DNA from: Azospirillum oleiclasticum
GTDB lineage: Bacteria; Pseudomonadota; Alphaproteobacteria; Azospirillales; Azospirillaceae
Assembly: GCF_013423485.1 (NCBI RefSeq)
Contig: NZ_JABFFR010000023.1
Location: forward strand, 1-64,000
Direction: 5' to 3'
DNA length: 64,000 bases
In this document: positions 26,714 through 35,494 of the stretch, piece by piece
Layout of the letters: every line of letters begins with the position of its first letter
Numbering within the stretch: position 1 is the first letter of the stretch
Notes under the pieces: model-generated
Database searches by the model: none
What the model saw: the letters and a program-made list of their open reading frames with translations, nothing else
What the model was told of the DNA's origin: nothing
Program-made: the position numbers and the translations under genes

Positions 26714-27342
26714 TGCCGCATCAGTACGAGACCGACGGCGCCGCCATCTACCGCCAGTCCTTCGCCACCATCCGGGCGGAAGCGGACCTCGCCCGCTTCG
26801 ACGCGGAGGAGGAGCCGGTGGCCGTGCGCATGATCCACGCCTGCGGCATGGTGGAGCTGGCCCCGCGCATCCACTTCTCCCCAGGCTTCGTGTCGGCGGC
26901 CCGCGCGGCGTTGGAGGCGGGGGCGGCCATCCTGTGCGACGCGCGGATGGTGAGCGAGGGCATCACCCGCCCGCGCCTGCCGGCCGACAACAGGGTGCTC
27001 TGCACGCTGCACGAGCCGGGGGTGCCGGAACTGGCGCGCCGGCTCGGCACCACCCGCAGCGCCGCGGCGCTGGAGCTGTGGCGCCCCCTGCTGGCCGGCG
27101 CCGTGGTCGCCATCGGCAACGCGCCGACCGCGCTGTTCCACCTGCTGACCATGCTGGAGGATCCGGACTGCCCGCGCCCCGCCGCCATCGTCGGCTGCCC
27201 GGTGGGCTTCGTGGGGGCGGTGGAATCCAAGGCCGCGCTGTGGGAGGCGCAACCCGTGCCCTGCTGCATCGTCGAGGGGCGGCCGGGCGGCAGCGCCATC
27301 GCCGTGGCGGCCGTCAACGCGCTGGCGAGCCGCGCGGAATGA
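26713..27342 (+). CDS. cobH: Precorrin-8X methylmutase
   Basis: This 209-residue CobH/CbiC family enzyme migrates the C-11 methyl to C-12, converting precorrin-8X to hydrogenobyrinic acid. The catalytic His is His42 in VRMIHACGMVE. Other family motifs are CDARMVSEGI, AIGNAPTALFHLL and VGCPVGFVGAVESK. The start ATG shares its A with the cobG stop TGA. This enzyme's place in the pathway is after CobK and CobL, and cobK is not in the operon. Confidence 0.95.
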   Translation: MPHQYETDGAAIYRQSFATIRAEADLARFDAEEEPVAVRMIHACGMVELAPRIHFSPGFVSAARAALEAGAAILCDARMVSEGITRPRLPADNRVLCTLHEPGVPELARRLGTTRSAAALELWRPLLAGAVVAIGNAPTALFHLLTMLEDPDCPRPAAIVGCPVGFVGAVESKAALWEAQPVPCCIVEGRPGGSAIAVAAVNALASRAE

Positions 27343-28070
27343 GCGGGCCGGGGACCATCCACGGCGTCGGGCTCGGCCCCGGCGACCGCGAGCTGATGAC
27401 GGTGCGGGCCGACCGGCTGATCCGCACCGCGCGCCACGTCGCCTATTTCCGCAAGGCCGGGCGGCCGGGGCAGGCGCGCACCATCGTGGACGGCATGCTC
27501 GGCCCCGACGCCGCCGAGATCGCCATGGAATACCCGGTCACCACCGAGATCCCGGTGGAGGACCCGCGCTACAACGAGCTGTTGTCCGCCTTCTACGCCG
27601 ATTGCGCGGCGCGTCTGGCGGCGATCGCGGCGGCGGGCGAGGATGTGGTGGTGCTGTGCGAGGGCGACCCGTTCTTCTACGGCTCCTTCATGCATCTGCA
27701 CGCGCGGCTGGAGGGGCTGGTGCCGGTGCGGGTGGTGCCGGCGGTGACCGGCATGTCGGGCGCCTGGACCGCGACCGGCATCCCCATCACCTGGGGCGAC
27801 GACGTGATGACCGTGCTGCCCGCCACCCTGCCGGAGGAGGAGCTGTCCCGCCGCATGGCCGATTGCGACGCGCTGGTGGTCATGAAGATCGGTCGCAACA
27901 TCGGCAAGGTGCGCCGCGCGCTGACCGAATCCGGCCGGCTGGACGCGGCGTGGCTGGTGGAGTTCGCGACCATGGCCACCCAACGGGTGGTCCCGCTGAA
28001 CGAGGCGGGGGAGCGGGTGACCCCCTATTTCTCCATCGTGCTGGTGCACGGCCGGGGGCGGCGGCCGTGA
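27339..28070 (+). CDS. cobI: Precorrin-2 C20-methyltransferase
   Basis: This 243-residue tetrapyrrole (corrin) methylase uses SAM to methylate precorrin-2 at C-20, giving precorrin-3A, the substrate of CobG. It has the class motifs GVGLGPGDRELMTVRA at the N-terminus, VVVLCEGDPFFYGSF in the SAM site, PAVTGMSGAW and VVMKIGRN. It overlaps cobH and cobJ by four bases each. The family is assigned by the CobI-specific EGDPFFYGSFMHLHARL segment. Confidence 0.94.
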   Translation: MSGPGTIHGVGLGPGDRELMTVRADRLIRTARHVAYFRKAGRPGQARTIVDGMLGPDAAEIAMEYPVTTEIPVEDPRYNELLSAFYADCAARLAAIAAAGEDVVVLCEGDPFFYGSFMHLHARLEGLVPVRVVPAVTGMSGAWTATGIPITWGDDVMTVLPATLPEEELSRRMADCDALVVMKIGRNIGKVRRALTESGRLDAAWLVEFATMATQRVVPLNEAGERVTPYFSIVLVHGRGRRP

Positions 28071-28855
28071 GCGTCGCGCTGGACGGCGGCTGGCTGGCGG
28101 TGGTGGGGCTCGGGCCGGGAGACGCGGCGCTGGTGACGCCGGAGGTGAGCGCCGCTCTGGCCGCCGCCACCGACGCGGTCGGCTACATCCCCTATGTGGC
28201 GCGGGTGGCCCCGCGCGACGGGCTGACCCTGCACGCCAGCGACAACCGGGTGGAGCTCGACCGCGCCCGCCACGCGCTGGAGCTGGCCGCGGCCGGGCGG
28301 CGGGTGGTGGTGGTGTCGTCGGGCGATCCGGGGGTGTTCGCCATGGCGTCGGCGCTGTTCGAGGCGCTGGAGGCGGGGCCGGCGGCGTGGCGGGCACTCG
28401 ACATCCGGGTGCTGCCGGGGATCACCGCCATGCTGGCGGCGGCGGCCAGGGTCGGGGCGCCGCTGGGCCATGATTTCTGCGCCATCAACCTGTCGGACAA
28501 TCTGAAGCCCTGGGCGCTGATCGAGAAGCGCCTGCGCCTCGCGGTCGAGGCGGACTTCGCTATCGCCCTCTACAACCCGCGCAGCAAGGCCCGGCCGGAG
28601 GGCTTCGCCCGCGCGCTGGAGCTGCTGCGGGAGGCCTGCGGCGACGCGCGGCCGGTGGTCTTCGCCCGCGCCGTCACCACGCCGGAGGAGACGCTGCGCG
28701 TCGTCCCGCTGCCGGACGCGCGGCCGGAGATGGCGGACATGCGCACGGTGGTGCTGGTGGGCTCCAGCCTGACCCGCGTCCTGCCCCGTCCGTCCGGAGC
28801 CTTCGTCTACACCCCGCGCGCGGTCCCGGCGGGGGAGGGTGGCGGGCATGGCTAG
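28067..28855 (+). CDS. cobJ: Precorrin-3B C17-methyltransferase
   Basis: This 262-residue corrin methylase contracts the ring while methylating C-17 of precorrin-3B to give precorrin-4. Motifs are VVGLGPGDAALVTPE, VSSGDPGVFAMASAL (SAM loop), LPGITAMLAAAARVGAPLGHDFC and FAIALYNPRSKAR, the last two typical of CobJ/CbiH. The start is GTG at 28067, overlapping the cobI stop (GTGA). It overlaps cobL by eight bases. A Gly/Glu-rich tail follows the domain. Confidence 0.94.
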   Translation: MSVALDGGWLAVVGLGPGDAALVTPEVSAALAAATDAVGYIPYVARVAPRDGLTLHASDNRVELDRARHALELAAAGRRVVVVSSGDPGVFAMASALFEALEAGPAAWRALDIRVLPGITAMLAAAARVGAPLGHDFCAINLSDNLKPWALIEKRLRLAVEADFAIALYNPRSKARPEGFARALELLREACGDARPVVFARAVTTPEETLRVVPLPDARPEMADMRTVVLVGSSLTRVLPRPSGAFVYTPRAVPAGEGGGHG

Positions 28856-30047
28856 CGCCCCCTGGCTCACCATCGTCGGGCTTGGCGAGGATGGGGCGGA
28901 CGGGCTGTCCTCCGCCGCGCTCGCCGCCATCGCCGCCGCTGACGTGGTGACGGGTGCGTCCCGCCATCTGGCGCTGCTGCCGGGGCTGACGGCCGAGGCG
29001 ATGGAATGGCCGGTGCCCTTCGCGGACGGCATCCCGCGGTTGCTGGCGTTGCGCGGGCGGCGCGTGGTCATGCTGGCGTCGGGCGATCCCTTCTGGTTCG
29101 GGGCGGGCACCAGCGTCACCCGCCATCTGGAGCTGGGGGAGTGGTGGGCGCTGCCCGCACCCTCGACCTTCGGGCTGGCCGCGGCGCGGCTGGGCTGGGC
29201 GCTGGAGACCACCGTCTGTCTGGGCCTGCACGCCGCCCCGCTGGCGCGGCTGCGCCCGCATCTGGCGCCGGGAGTGCGGGCGCTGCTGCTGCTGCGCGAC
29301 GGGGCGGCGGTGGCGGAGCTTGCGGCCTGGCTGCGCGACGCCGGCTTCGGCGCCACCGCCATGACGGTGCTGGAGTCTCTCGGCGGCCCGCGCGAGCGGG
29401 TGCGCCGGACCAGCGCCGCCGGCTTCGACCTGACCGACGTCGCCCACCCCGTGGCGGTGGGGCTGGAGCCGGCCGGCGACGGCGCGGTGATCACCGCGGC
29501 GGCGGGCCGCGCCGATGCCCTGTTCGACCATGACGGCCAGATCACCAAGCGCCCGGTGAGGGCGTTGACCCTGTCCGCGCTCGCCCCGCGGCCGGGCGAG
29601 CGGCTGTGGGACATCGGGGCCGGTTCCGGCTCCGTCTCCATCGAATGGCTGCTCGCCCACCCCACCACCCAGGCGACCGCCGTCGAGGCCGACCCGGCGC
29701 GCGCCGCCCGCATCCGCGCCAACGCCGACCGTCTCGGCGCCGACCGGCTCCAACTGGTGCAGGGCCGCGCGCTGGACGTGCTGGAGGGGCTGCCGCCACC
29801 CGACGCGGTGTTCGTCGGCGGCGGGCTGTCCGAAGCGCTGTTGACGGCCCTGTGGGAGCGGCTGCCCGCCGGCTGCCGCGTGGTCGCCAACGCCGTGACG
29901 CTGGAGTCCGAGGCACTGCTGGCCTCCTGGCACGATCGCGTCGGTGGCAGCCTGCTGCGCATCGAATTGGCCGAGGCGTCGCCGCTCGGCGGCCGGCGCG
30001 GGTGGAAATCCGCTTATCCGGTGGTGCAGTGGAGCGTGGTGCGATGA
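28848..30047 (+). CDS. cobL: Precorrin-6Y C5,15-methyltransferase (decarboxylating)
   Basis: This 399-residue fusion has an N-terminal CbiE-like tetrapyrrole methylase domain (residues 5-200; [40 protein letters not shown]). Its C-terminal CbiT-like Rossmann methyltransferase domain (about 215-395) has the SAM motif [16 protein letters not shown]. Together they methylate C-5 and C-15 and decarboxylate the acetate on ring C of precorrin-6B to precorrin-8X. The ATG at 28848 is chosen for the strong purine-rich GGGGGAGGG upstream. Confidence 0.94.
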   Translation: MASAPWLTIVGLGEDGADGLSSAALAAIAAADVVTGASRHLALLPGLTAEAMEWPVPFADGIPRLLALRGRRVVMLASGDPFWFGAGTSVTRHLELGEWWALPAPSTFGLAAARLGWALETTVCLGLHAAPLARLRPHLAPGVRALLLLRDGAAVAELAAWLRDAGFGATAMTVLESLGGPRERVRRTSAAGFDLTDVAHPVAVGLEPAGDGAVITAAAGRADALFDHDGQITKRPVRALTLSALAPRPGERLWDIGAGSGSVSIEWLLAHPTTQATAVEADPARAARIRANADRLGADRLQLVQGRALDVLEGLPPPDAVFVGGGLSEALLTALWERLPAGCRVVANAVTLESEALLASWHDRVGGSLLRIELAEASPLGGRRGWKSAYPVVQWSVVR

Positions 30048-30436
30048 TCGCCGCCGGCTTCGGCTTCCGTGGTGCCGCCACCGTGGAGTCGCTGCGCGAC
30101 GCGCTGGAGCGCGCCGCGGTGGGGCATCGGGTCACCCTCCTCGCGGCGCCCGCCGACAAGGCCGACGCCGCGGCGCTGCGGTCGCTCGCCGGGGCGCTGG
30201 GCGTGCCGGTGATTGCGGTCGCCGCGGGCGATCTCGCCGCCACCGACACCCCCAGCCGCTCGGCCCGCGTGCTCGCCGCCCGCGGCACCGGCTGCGTGGC
30301 GGAGGCCGCGGCGCTGGTCGCCGCCGGGGGTGGCGGGCCGGCGCGGCTGCTGGGGCCGCGCGTGGTGTCCGCCGACCGTCTCGCCACCTGTGCCATCGCT
30401 GTGGGCGCCATCGCCGTTACGGGAGCTTCGCCATGA
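30044..30436 (+). CDS. cobE: CobE-like cobalamin biosynthesis protein
   Basis: This 130-residue single-domain protein is related to the C-terminal domain of CbiG. The N-terminus [21 protein letters not shown] and the central [18 protein letters not shown] match CobE/CbiG_C. The later [13 protein letters not shown] and the conserved tail also fit. CobE is required for the aerobic pathway in Pseudomonas denitrificans but its exact step is unclear. It overlaps both cobL and cobM by four bases. Confidence 0.87.
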   Translation: MIAAGFGFRGAATVESLRDALERAAVGHRVTLLAAPADKADAAALRSLAGALGVPVIAVAAGDLAATDTPSRSARVLAARGTGCVAEAAALVAAGGGGPARLLGPRVVSADRLATCAIAVGAIAVTGASP

Positions 30437-31224
30437 CCGTCCACTTCATCGGCGCCGGCCCCGGTGCCGCCGACCTGCTGACGCTGCGCGGGCGCGACCT
30501 GATCGCGCGCTGCCCGGTCTGCCTCTACGCCGGCTCGCTGGTGCCGGAGGGGGTGCTGGCCCATTGCCCACCGGGGGCGCGGATCGTCAACACCGCGCCG
30601 CTCGACCTCGACGCCATCATCGCCGAATGCGTGGCGGCCCACGCCGCGGGCCAGGACGTGGCGCGGCTGCATTCCGGCGACCTGTCGGTGTGGTCGGCCA
30701 TGGGGGAGCAGCTTCGTCGCCTGCGGACGGAGGGCATCCCGGTCACCGTCACCCCCGGCGTGCCGTCCTTCGCCGCCGCCGCCGCCGCGCTGGAAACGGA
30801 ATTGACCCTGCCGGGGCTGGCGCAGTCGGTGGTGCTGACGCGCACCTCCGGCCGCGCGTCGGCCATGCCGGAGGGGGAGCGGCTGGCCGCCTTCGCCGCC
30901 ACCGGGGCGACGCTCGCCATCCATCTGTCCATCCACAAGCTGGCCGACGTGGTGGCCGAGCTGTCGCCCCACTACGGCGCGGACTGTCCGGCCGCCGTCG
31001 TCTACCGGGCGAGCTGGCCCGACCAGCGGGTGGTGCGCGCCACGCTGGCCACGCTGGAGGCGGCGCTGGGCGACGGGGTGGAGCGCACCGCCCTGATCCT
31101 GGTCGGCCGCGCGCTGGCGGCGGAGGGGTTCGCCGACAGCCGGCTCTACGCCGCCGACTACGACCGCCGCTTCCGCCCCAACTCGGCACTCTTCCCCTCC
31201 GGCGGGGCAAGCTCCGATGGCTGA
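30433..31224 (+). CDS. cobM: Precorrin-4 C11-methyltransferase
   Basis: This 263-residue corrin methylase methylates precorrin-4 at C-11 to give precorrin-5. Motifs are [46 protein letters not shown] (SAM loop), [15 protein letters not shown] and [11 protein letters not shown], all typical of CobM/CbiF. It overlaps cobE by four bases and cobB by eight bases. It is a soluble cytoplasmic dimer in the family. Confidence 0.95.
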   Translation: MTVHFIGAGPGAADLLTLRGRDLIARCPVCLYAGSLVPEGVLAHCPPGARIVNTAPLDLDAIIAECVAAHAAGQDVARLHSGDLSVWSAMGEQLRRLRTEGIPVTVTPGVPSFAAAAAALETELTLPGLAQSVVLTRTSGRASAMPEGERLAAFAATGATLAIHLSIHKLADVVAELSPHYGADCPAAVVYRASWPDQRVVRATLATLEAALGDGVERTALILVGRALAAEGFADSRLYAADYDRRFRPNSALFPSGGASSDG

Positions 31225-32536
31225 GCGCCCGCCCGGCCTGCTGATCGCCGCCCCCGCCTCGGGCAGCGGCAAGACCACGGTGACGCTGGGCCTGCTGCGG
31301 GCGCTGGCGGAGGACGGGGTGGTCGCGCAACCCTTCAAGAACGGCCCCGACTACATCGACCCGGCCTTCCACCGCGCCGCCTGCGGCCGCGCCTCCTTCA
31401 ACCTCGACAGCTGGGCGATGGGGCCGGACCTGCTCGACGCCATCGCGGCACGGGCGGACGGGGCCGACCTCGTGGTCGCCGAGGGCTCGATGGGGCTCTA
31501 CGACGGGGTGGCACGGCCGGGGGCGTCCGGCACCGGCACGGGGGCCGAGCTGGCGGCGGCCTTCGGCTGGCCGGTGGTGCTGGTGCTGGATGTGAGCGGG
31601 CAGGCGCAGTCGGCGGCGGCGACGGCGCTGGGCTTCGCGCGGCTGCGGCCCGACCTGCCCTTCGCCGGCGTCATCCTCAACCGCGTCGCCAGCCCGCGGC
31701 ACGAGCGGCTGACCCGGCTGGGCATGGAGGCGGCGGGCATCCGCGTGCTGGGCGCCCTGCCGCGGCGCAAGGACCTCACCCTGCCCGAACGCCATCTGGG
31801 GCTGGTGCAGGCGATGGAGCATCCGGACCTGGAGGCGACGCTGGCGGCGCTCGCCGCCTTCCTGCGGGCGCATGTGGACGTCGCGGCGCTGCGCCGCGCA
31901 GCCGGAGGGGGGCGCGCGGGTGCGCCGTCCGGCCCGCTGCCGCGCCCGCCGGCGCAGCGCATCGCGCTGGCGCTGGATGCCGCCTTCTCCTTCCTCTACC
32001 CGCATTTGCTGGAGGGCTGGCGGGCGGCGGGGGCGGAGATCCGGCCCTTTTCGCCGCTGGCCGACGAGCCGCCCGACCCCGCGGCCGACCTCGCCTGGCT
32101 GCCCGGCGGCTATCCGGAGCTGCACGCCGGCCGGCTGGCGGCGGCGGAGCGGTTCCGCGCCGGACTTCGGCGTTTCGCCGAAAGCCGGCCGGTGCATGGG
32201 GAATGCGGCGGCTACATGGCCCTGGGCGACTGGCTGGTGGACGGGCAGGGCGTGCGGCACCGGATGGTCGGGCTGCTCGGCCTCGTCACCAGCTACGAGA
32301 AGCGGCGCATGCATCTGGGCTACCGGCGGGCGGAGTTGCTGGCCCCGATGCCGGGCTTTCCCGCCGGGTCGGTGCTGCGCGGGCACGAGTTCCACTACTC
32401 CACCATTCTCGACCAGCCCGACCCGCCGCTCGCCCGCGTGACCGACGCCGACGGTGTTGCGGTGCCCGAGTCGGGTGCGCGCCGCGGCCGGGTCACCGGC
32501 AGCTTCTTCCACATGATCGCGGAGGACGCCCGATGA
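31217..32536 (+). CDS. cobB: Hydrogenobyrinic acid a,c-diamide synthase
   Basis: This 439-residue glutamine- and ATP-dependent amidotransferase amidates the a and c side chains. The N-terminal dethiobiotin-synthetase-like domain has the P-loop [14 protein letters not shown] (residues 12-25) and [12 protein letters not shown]. The C-terminal class I glutaminase (about 250-435) has the nucleophile Cys in [10 protein letters not shown] and a terminal His in SFFHMIAED. Its product is the substrate for CobN. It overlaps cobA by four bases. Confidence 0.95.
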   Translation: MAERPPGLLIAAPASGSGKTTVTLGLLRALAEDGVVAQPFKNGPDYIDPAFHRAACGRASFNLDSWAMGPDLLDAIAARADGADLVVAEGSMGLYDGVARPGASGTGTGAELAAAFGWPVVLVLDVSGQAQSAAATALGFARLRPDLPFAGVILNRVASPRHERLTRLGMEAAGIRVLGALPRRKDLTLPERHLGLVQAMEHPDLEATLAALAAFLRAHVDVAALRRAAGGGRAGAPSGPLPRPPAQRIALALDAAFSFLYPHLLEGWRAAGAEIRPFSPLADEPPDPAADLAWLPGGYPELHAGRLAAAERFRAGLRRFAESRPVHGECGGYMALGDWLVDGQGVRHRMVGLLGLVTSYEKRRMHLGYRRAELLAPMPGFPAGSVLRGHEFHYSTILDQPDPPLARVTDADGVAVPESGARRGRVTGSFFHMIAEDAR

Positions 32537-33294
32537 ACGGGAGACAGACCCCCGGATTCGTGTCCTTCGTCGGTTCCGGCCCCGGCGATCCGGAGCTTCT
32601 GACCCTCAAGGCGGTCGCCCGGCTGAAGGCCGCCGACGCCGTGCTGTTCGACGATCTGTCGGCCGGCCCCATCCTCGCCCACGCGCGGGCGGAGGCCGAT
32701 CTGGTCGCGGTCGGCAAGCGCGCCGGACGGCCCTCGCCCAAGCAGGACCATGTCAGCCGCCTGCTGGTGGATTACGCCCGCACCGGCGCCCGCGTGGTGC
32801 GGCTGAAATCCGGCGACCCCGCCCTGTTCGGCCGGCTGGAGGAGGAGATGGACGCGCTGCGCGCCGCCGGCATCGGGTACGAGGTGGTGCCCGGCGTCAC
32901 CTCCGCCACCGCCGCCGCGGCGGCCGCGCTGATCCCGCTGACCCGCCGGCTGTCGGCGCGTCGCGTGCAGTTCGTCACCGGCCACGACGTGGCGGGCGCG
33001 CTGCCGGCGGATCTGAACCTGCCGGCGCTGGCCGACCCGCTGGCGACGACGGTGGTCTTCATGCCCAAGCGCACCTTCCCGGTGCTGGCGGCGCGGCTGA
33101 TGGAGCATGGGCTGCCAGCCGACACCCCGGCGCTGCTGGCCGAGAATGTCAGCCGGCCGGAGCAGCGGCTGGCCCGCGGCACGCTCGGCGGGCTGGCCCG
33201 CGACCTTGCCGGCGATCCGGGGCACGCCCCGGCGCTGATCCTCTACGGTCCGCTGGCCGGCGAAGGAAGCCCGGGCGCGGCTTTTCCCGTTTGA
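32533..33294 (+). CDS. cobA: Uroporphyrinogen-III C-methyltransferase
   Basis: This 253-residue SAM-dependent enzyme methylates uroporphyrinogen III at C-2 and C-7 to precorrin-2, the entry point of the pathway. Motifs are FVGSGPGDPELLTLKA, VLFDDLSAGPIL, GKRAGRPSPKQDHVSRLLVDYA, VRLKSGDPALFGR and VVPGVTSATAAAAAA. It lacks the CysG dehydrogenase/ferrochelatase half. It is the last gene of the operon. Its stop codon overlaps a TTGACC that looks like the -35 of the next promoter. Confidence 0.95.
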   Translation: MNGRQTPGFVSFVGSGPGDPELLTLKAVARLKAADAVLFDDLSAGPILAHARAEADLVAVGKRAGRPSPKQDHVSRLLVDYARTGARVVRLKSGDPALFGRLEEEMDALRAAGIGYEVVPGVTSATAAAAAALIPLTRRLSARRVQFVTGHDVAGALPADLNLPALADPLATTVVFMPKRTFPVLAARLMEHGLPADTPALLAENVSRPEQRLARGTLGGLARDLAGDPGHAPALILYGPLAGEGSPGAAFPV

Positions 33295-33318
33295 CCATGG
33301 GTCGGACGGTGTTATTCA
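33291..33318 (+). promoter_or_regulatory. Candidate sigma-70 promoter for second riboswitch
   Basis: TTGACC (33291-33296) and TATTCA (33313-33318) are spaced by 16 bases and sit directly before the cobalamin riboswitch. The -35 overlaps the cobA stop codon. This would allow cbiM to be transcribed separately from the cob operon. Confidence 0.5.
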
Positions 33319-33330
33319 GGAAGGGCTGAA

Positions 33331-33549
33331 CGGTGCCCCCGGCCGCAAGGGCGGGGGTGAAACGGGAAGCCGGTGACGGTGCGCCTTGCCCTCTCCACGA
33401 GGGTGCTGGCGGACCCAGTCCGGCGCTGCCCCCGCAACGGTAGGCGAGTGAAGGCCCCCCATCATGCCACTGCGCGCGCACGCCGCGTGGGAAGGCGGGA
33501 CGGCCCCGGGGATACCCCGCTCGCAAGCCCGGAGACCGGCCGCGACGCC
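33331..33549 (+). promoter_or_regulatory. Second cobalamin riboswitch, upstream of cbiM-type gene
   Basis: The full set of conserved elements is present: GAAACGGGAAGCCGGTG (33359-33375), GCTGCCCCCGCAACGGTAGGCGAGTG (B12 box, 33425-33450), TGCCACTG near 33465, GTGGGAAGGCGGG near 33487 and CAAGCCCGGAGACCGGCC near 33523-33540. It ends about 80 bp before the permease gene and should switch it off when adenosylcobalamin is plentiful. Confidence 0.94.
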
Positions 33550-33627
33550 AAACCGGGGTGGACCCACGACACCCCACGATCATCCATGCCGCTGCACGGG
33601 GTGTATGCGGAGCAAGGAGTTGTTTTC

Positions 33628-34305
33628 ATGCATATGGAACCCGGAATCGTCGACAGCGCGAAGATCGCGCTTTCCTACGCCACTGCCGGCACGGGCGCCG
33701 TGTACGGCGCCAAGCTGGCGGTCGATGCCGTGCGTCAGGAGGGGGCCGGCGCCTTCGTCCTGCGCAGCGCCGCGGCCACCGCTCTGGTGTTCAGCTTCTT
33801 CGAGGTGCTGCCGCATGTGCCGGTCGGCATCTCGGAAGTGCACCTGATCCTCGGTTCCACGCTGCTGCTGCTGTTCGGGGCCGCCCCGGCGGCGGTCGGT
33901 CTGGCGGCGGGCCTTGCCATCCAGGGTCTGTTCTTCGCACCCTACGACCTGCCGCAATACTTCATGAACGTCACCACCCTGCTGGTGCCGCTGTTCGCGA
34001 TCGAGGCGGTGGCCCGCCGCATCGTTCCGGCCAGGACCGCCTATGTCGATCTGAGCTACGCCCAGGTCGCCAAGCTGTCCTTCACCTATCAGGCCGGCAT
34101 CGTGTCGTGGGTGGCCTTCTGGGCCTTCTACGGCCAGGGCTTCGGCGCGGAAAACCTCGCCTCGGTGGGCAGCTTCGGGGCCGCCTACATGCTGGTGGTG
34201 CTGGTCGAGCCGCTGGTCGATCTGGCCGTGCTCGCCGCCGCCAAGGCGCTGGGCCGTGGCGCCCGCTCGCCGCTGGTCACCGACCGGATGTTCGGCCACG
34301 CCTGA
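33628..34305 (+). CDS. CbiM-type cobalt/ECF transporter permease
   Basis: This 225-residue inner-membrane protein has about six hydrophobic helices. In the CbiM family the free N-terminus Met-His-Met is itself a metal-binding element, and this protein starts MHMEPGIVDSAKIALSY. That and AAGGAG eight bases upstream decide the start at 33628 over an in-frame ATG 14 codons earlier. SEVHLILGSTLLLLFG and YFMNVTTLLVPLF correspond to the family core. It presumably brings in Co2+ for CobN. No CbiN, CbiQ or CbiO gene is adjacent, so it either works alone or shares an energy module encoded elsewhere. Confidence 0.85.
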   Translation: MHMEPGIVDSAKIALSYATAGTGAVYGAKLAVDAVRQEGAGAFVLRSAAATALVFSFFEVLPHVPVGISEVHLILGSTLLLLFGAAPAAVGLAAGLAIQGLFFAPYDLPQYFMNVTTLLVPLFAIEAVARRIVPARTAYVDLSYAQVAKLSFTYQAGIVSWVAFWAFYGQGFGAENLASVGSFGAAYMLVVLVEPLVDLAVLAAAKALGRGARSPLVTDRMFGHA

Positions 34306-34400
34306 CGCCCGCTGTCCGGGAGCGCCCTCCCCCCAAAGTGGTGGGCGCCCTCGGAAAGTAGCGGCGGACGGATGGTTGATGCGGCATACTGTTCCCGCCG

Positions 34401-34418
34401 GTGCGCCACGTGGTGCGC
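34401..34418. promoter_or_regulatory. Near-palindrome upstream of the lipoate cassette
   Basis: GTGCGCCACGTGGTGCGC matches its reverse complement at 14 of 18 positions, with a perfect CACGTG centre, 25 bp before the first lipoate-cassette start. It is a candidate operator; no regulator gene is nearby. Confidence 0.25.
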
Positions 34419-34442
34419 GGTGGGAGGCCATGCCGGGGAACA

Positions 34443-35477
34443 ATGCCCGACGACCACCGTCCTGTTCCGATCGCCGATGCGTGCATCGGCGACCTGGATG
34501 TTTCGGATTTGCCCGCGGCCGATCTGGCCGCGTTGAGGGCGGTCGGCACCGCCTTCTCGGGGCGTCCCTTCCGGGCCTCCACCCCGACCTTCCGTCATCA
34601 CGAGGTCGAGGGACTCGAGCCCTGCCGCGTGTCGCGGCGCTTCCCCGCCTTCTCCATCACCGGCCCTGCCTGCGCGCTGAACTGCCACCATTGCCGGGCG
34701 GCGATCCTGGAGCCGATGACCCCCGCCACCACGCCCGCCGATCTCGACCGTCTCGTGCGGGACGGGATCGCCGCGGACGGGCTGGCGGGGTTTCTTTTGT
34801 CAGGCGGGTCCAACCGGCGCAACGAGGTGCCCTTCGAACGCTTCCTGTCCACCGTCGCGGCGCTGAAGCGCGACCACCCGGGCCTGGAGGTCGCCGTCCA
34901 CACCGGGTTGGTGGACCATCGCCGGGCCGGCCTGCTGGCCGATGCCGGGATCGATGTGGCGATGCTCGACATCATCGGCGACGACGACACCATCCGCGAG
35001 GTCTACCGGCTCGACCGGCCGGTGGCGGATTTCGCGCGGTCGCTCGACTGCCTGCTCAAGGCCGGTCTGCGCACCGTGCCGCACATCGTGGCCGGGCTGC
35101 ATTTCGGGGAGCTGCGGGGCGAGGACCGGGCGCTCGGCGTCATCGCCGACAGCGCCGCCGACACGGTGATCCTGGTGGTCGTCATGCCGGCCTTCGCCGA
35201 GCCGGGGCGGTTCCGCGCGCCGGACACGACCGACGTCGCGCGCTTCTTCGGGCGGGCGCGGGCGCGTCTGGCCGACCGGACCCTGCTGCTGGGCTGCGCG
35301 CGGCCGCATGGCCGGGCGCGGGCGGCGCTGGACGCCGCGGCCCTGCTGGCCGGCTTCGACGGCATCGCCTACCCGTCGGAGGGAATCATGGAGGTAGCCC
35401 GCGCGCTGGGCCGGTCGGCGGATCAGGCCATGGCCTGCTGCGGCCTGACCCGCAACCGCTGCGCCGCGGCGGCCTGA
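34443..35477 (+). CDS. Radical SAM protein, LipS2-like (putative lipoyl synthase component)
   Basis: This 344-residue radical SAM enzyme has the [4Fe-4S]-binding CxxxCxxC at Cys77-Cys81-Cys84 (GPACALNCHHC), preceded by RRFPAFSITG, and a TIM-barrel body. C-terminal Cys residues (CCGLTRNRC) may hold an auxiliary cluster or disulfide. Biotin-synthase-like proteins with this layout, next to a second radical SAM gene and a fused lipoate ligase, form the LipS1/LipS2-sLpl lipoate assembly pathway, in which the pair inserts sulfur at C6 and C8 of a protein-bound octanoyl group. The assignment rests on motif and gene order. The next gene starts 17 bp downstream. Confidence 0.7.
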   Translation: MPDDHRPVPIADACIGDLDVSDLPAADLAALRAVGTAFSGRPFRASTPTFRHHEVEGLEPCRVSRRFPAFSITGPACALNCHHCRAAILEPMTPATTPADLDRLVRDGIAADGLAGFLLSGGSNRRNEVPFERFLSTVAALKRDHPGLEVAVHTGLVDHRRAGLLADAGIDVAMLDIIGDDDTIREVYRLDRPVADFARSLDCLLKAGLRTVPHIVAGLHFGELRGEDRALGVIADSAADTVILVVVMPAFAEPGRFRAPDTTDVARFFGRARARLADRTLLLGCARPHGRARAALDAAALLAGFDGIAYPSEGIMEVARALGRSADQAMACCGLTRNRCAAAA

Positions 35478-35494
35478 CCGGGGAGGGGGAGGGG

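Noticed and set aside
24475-27252. A 925-codon minus-strand frame opposite cobN, cobG and cobH
   Set aside because: Composition is antisense-like with no domain, and the plus-strand genes are securely identified.
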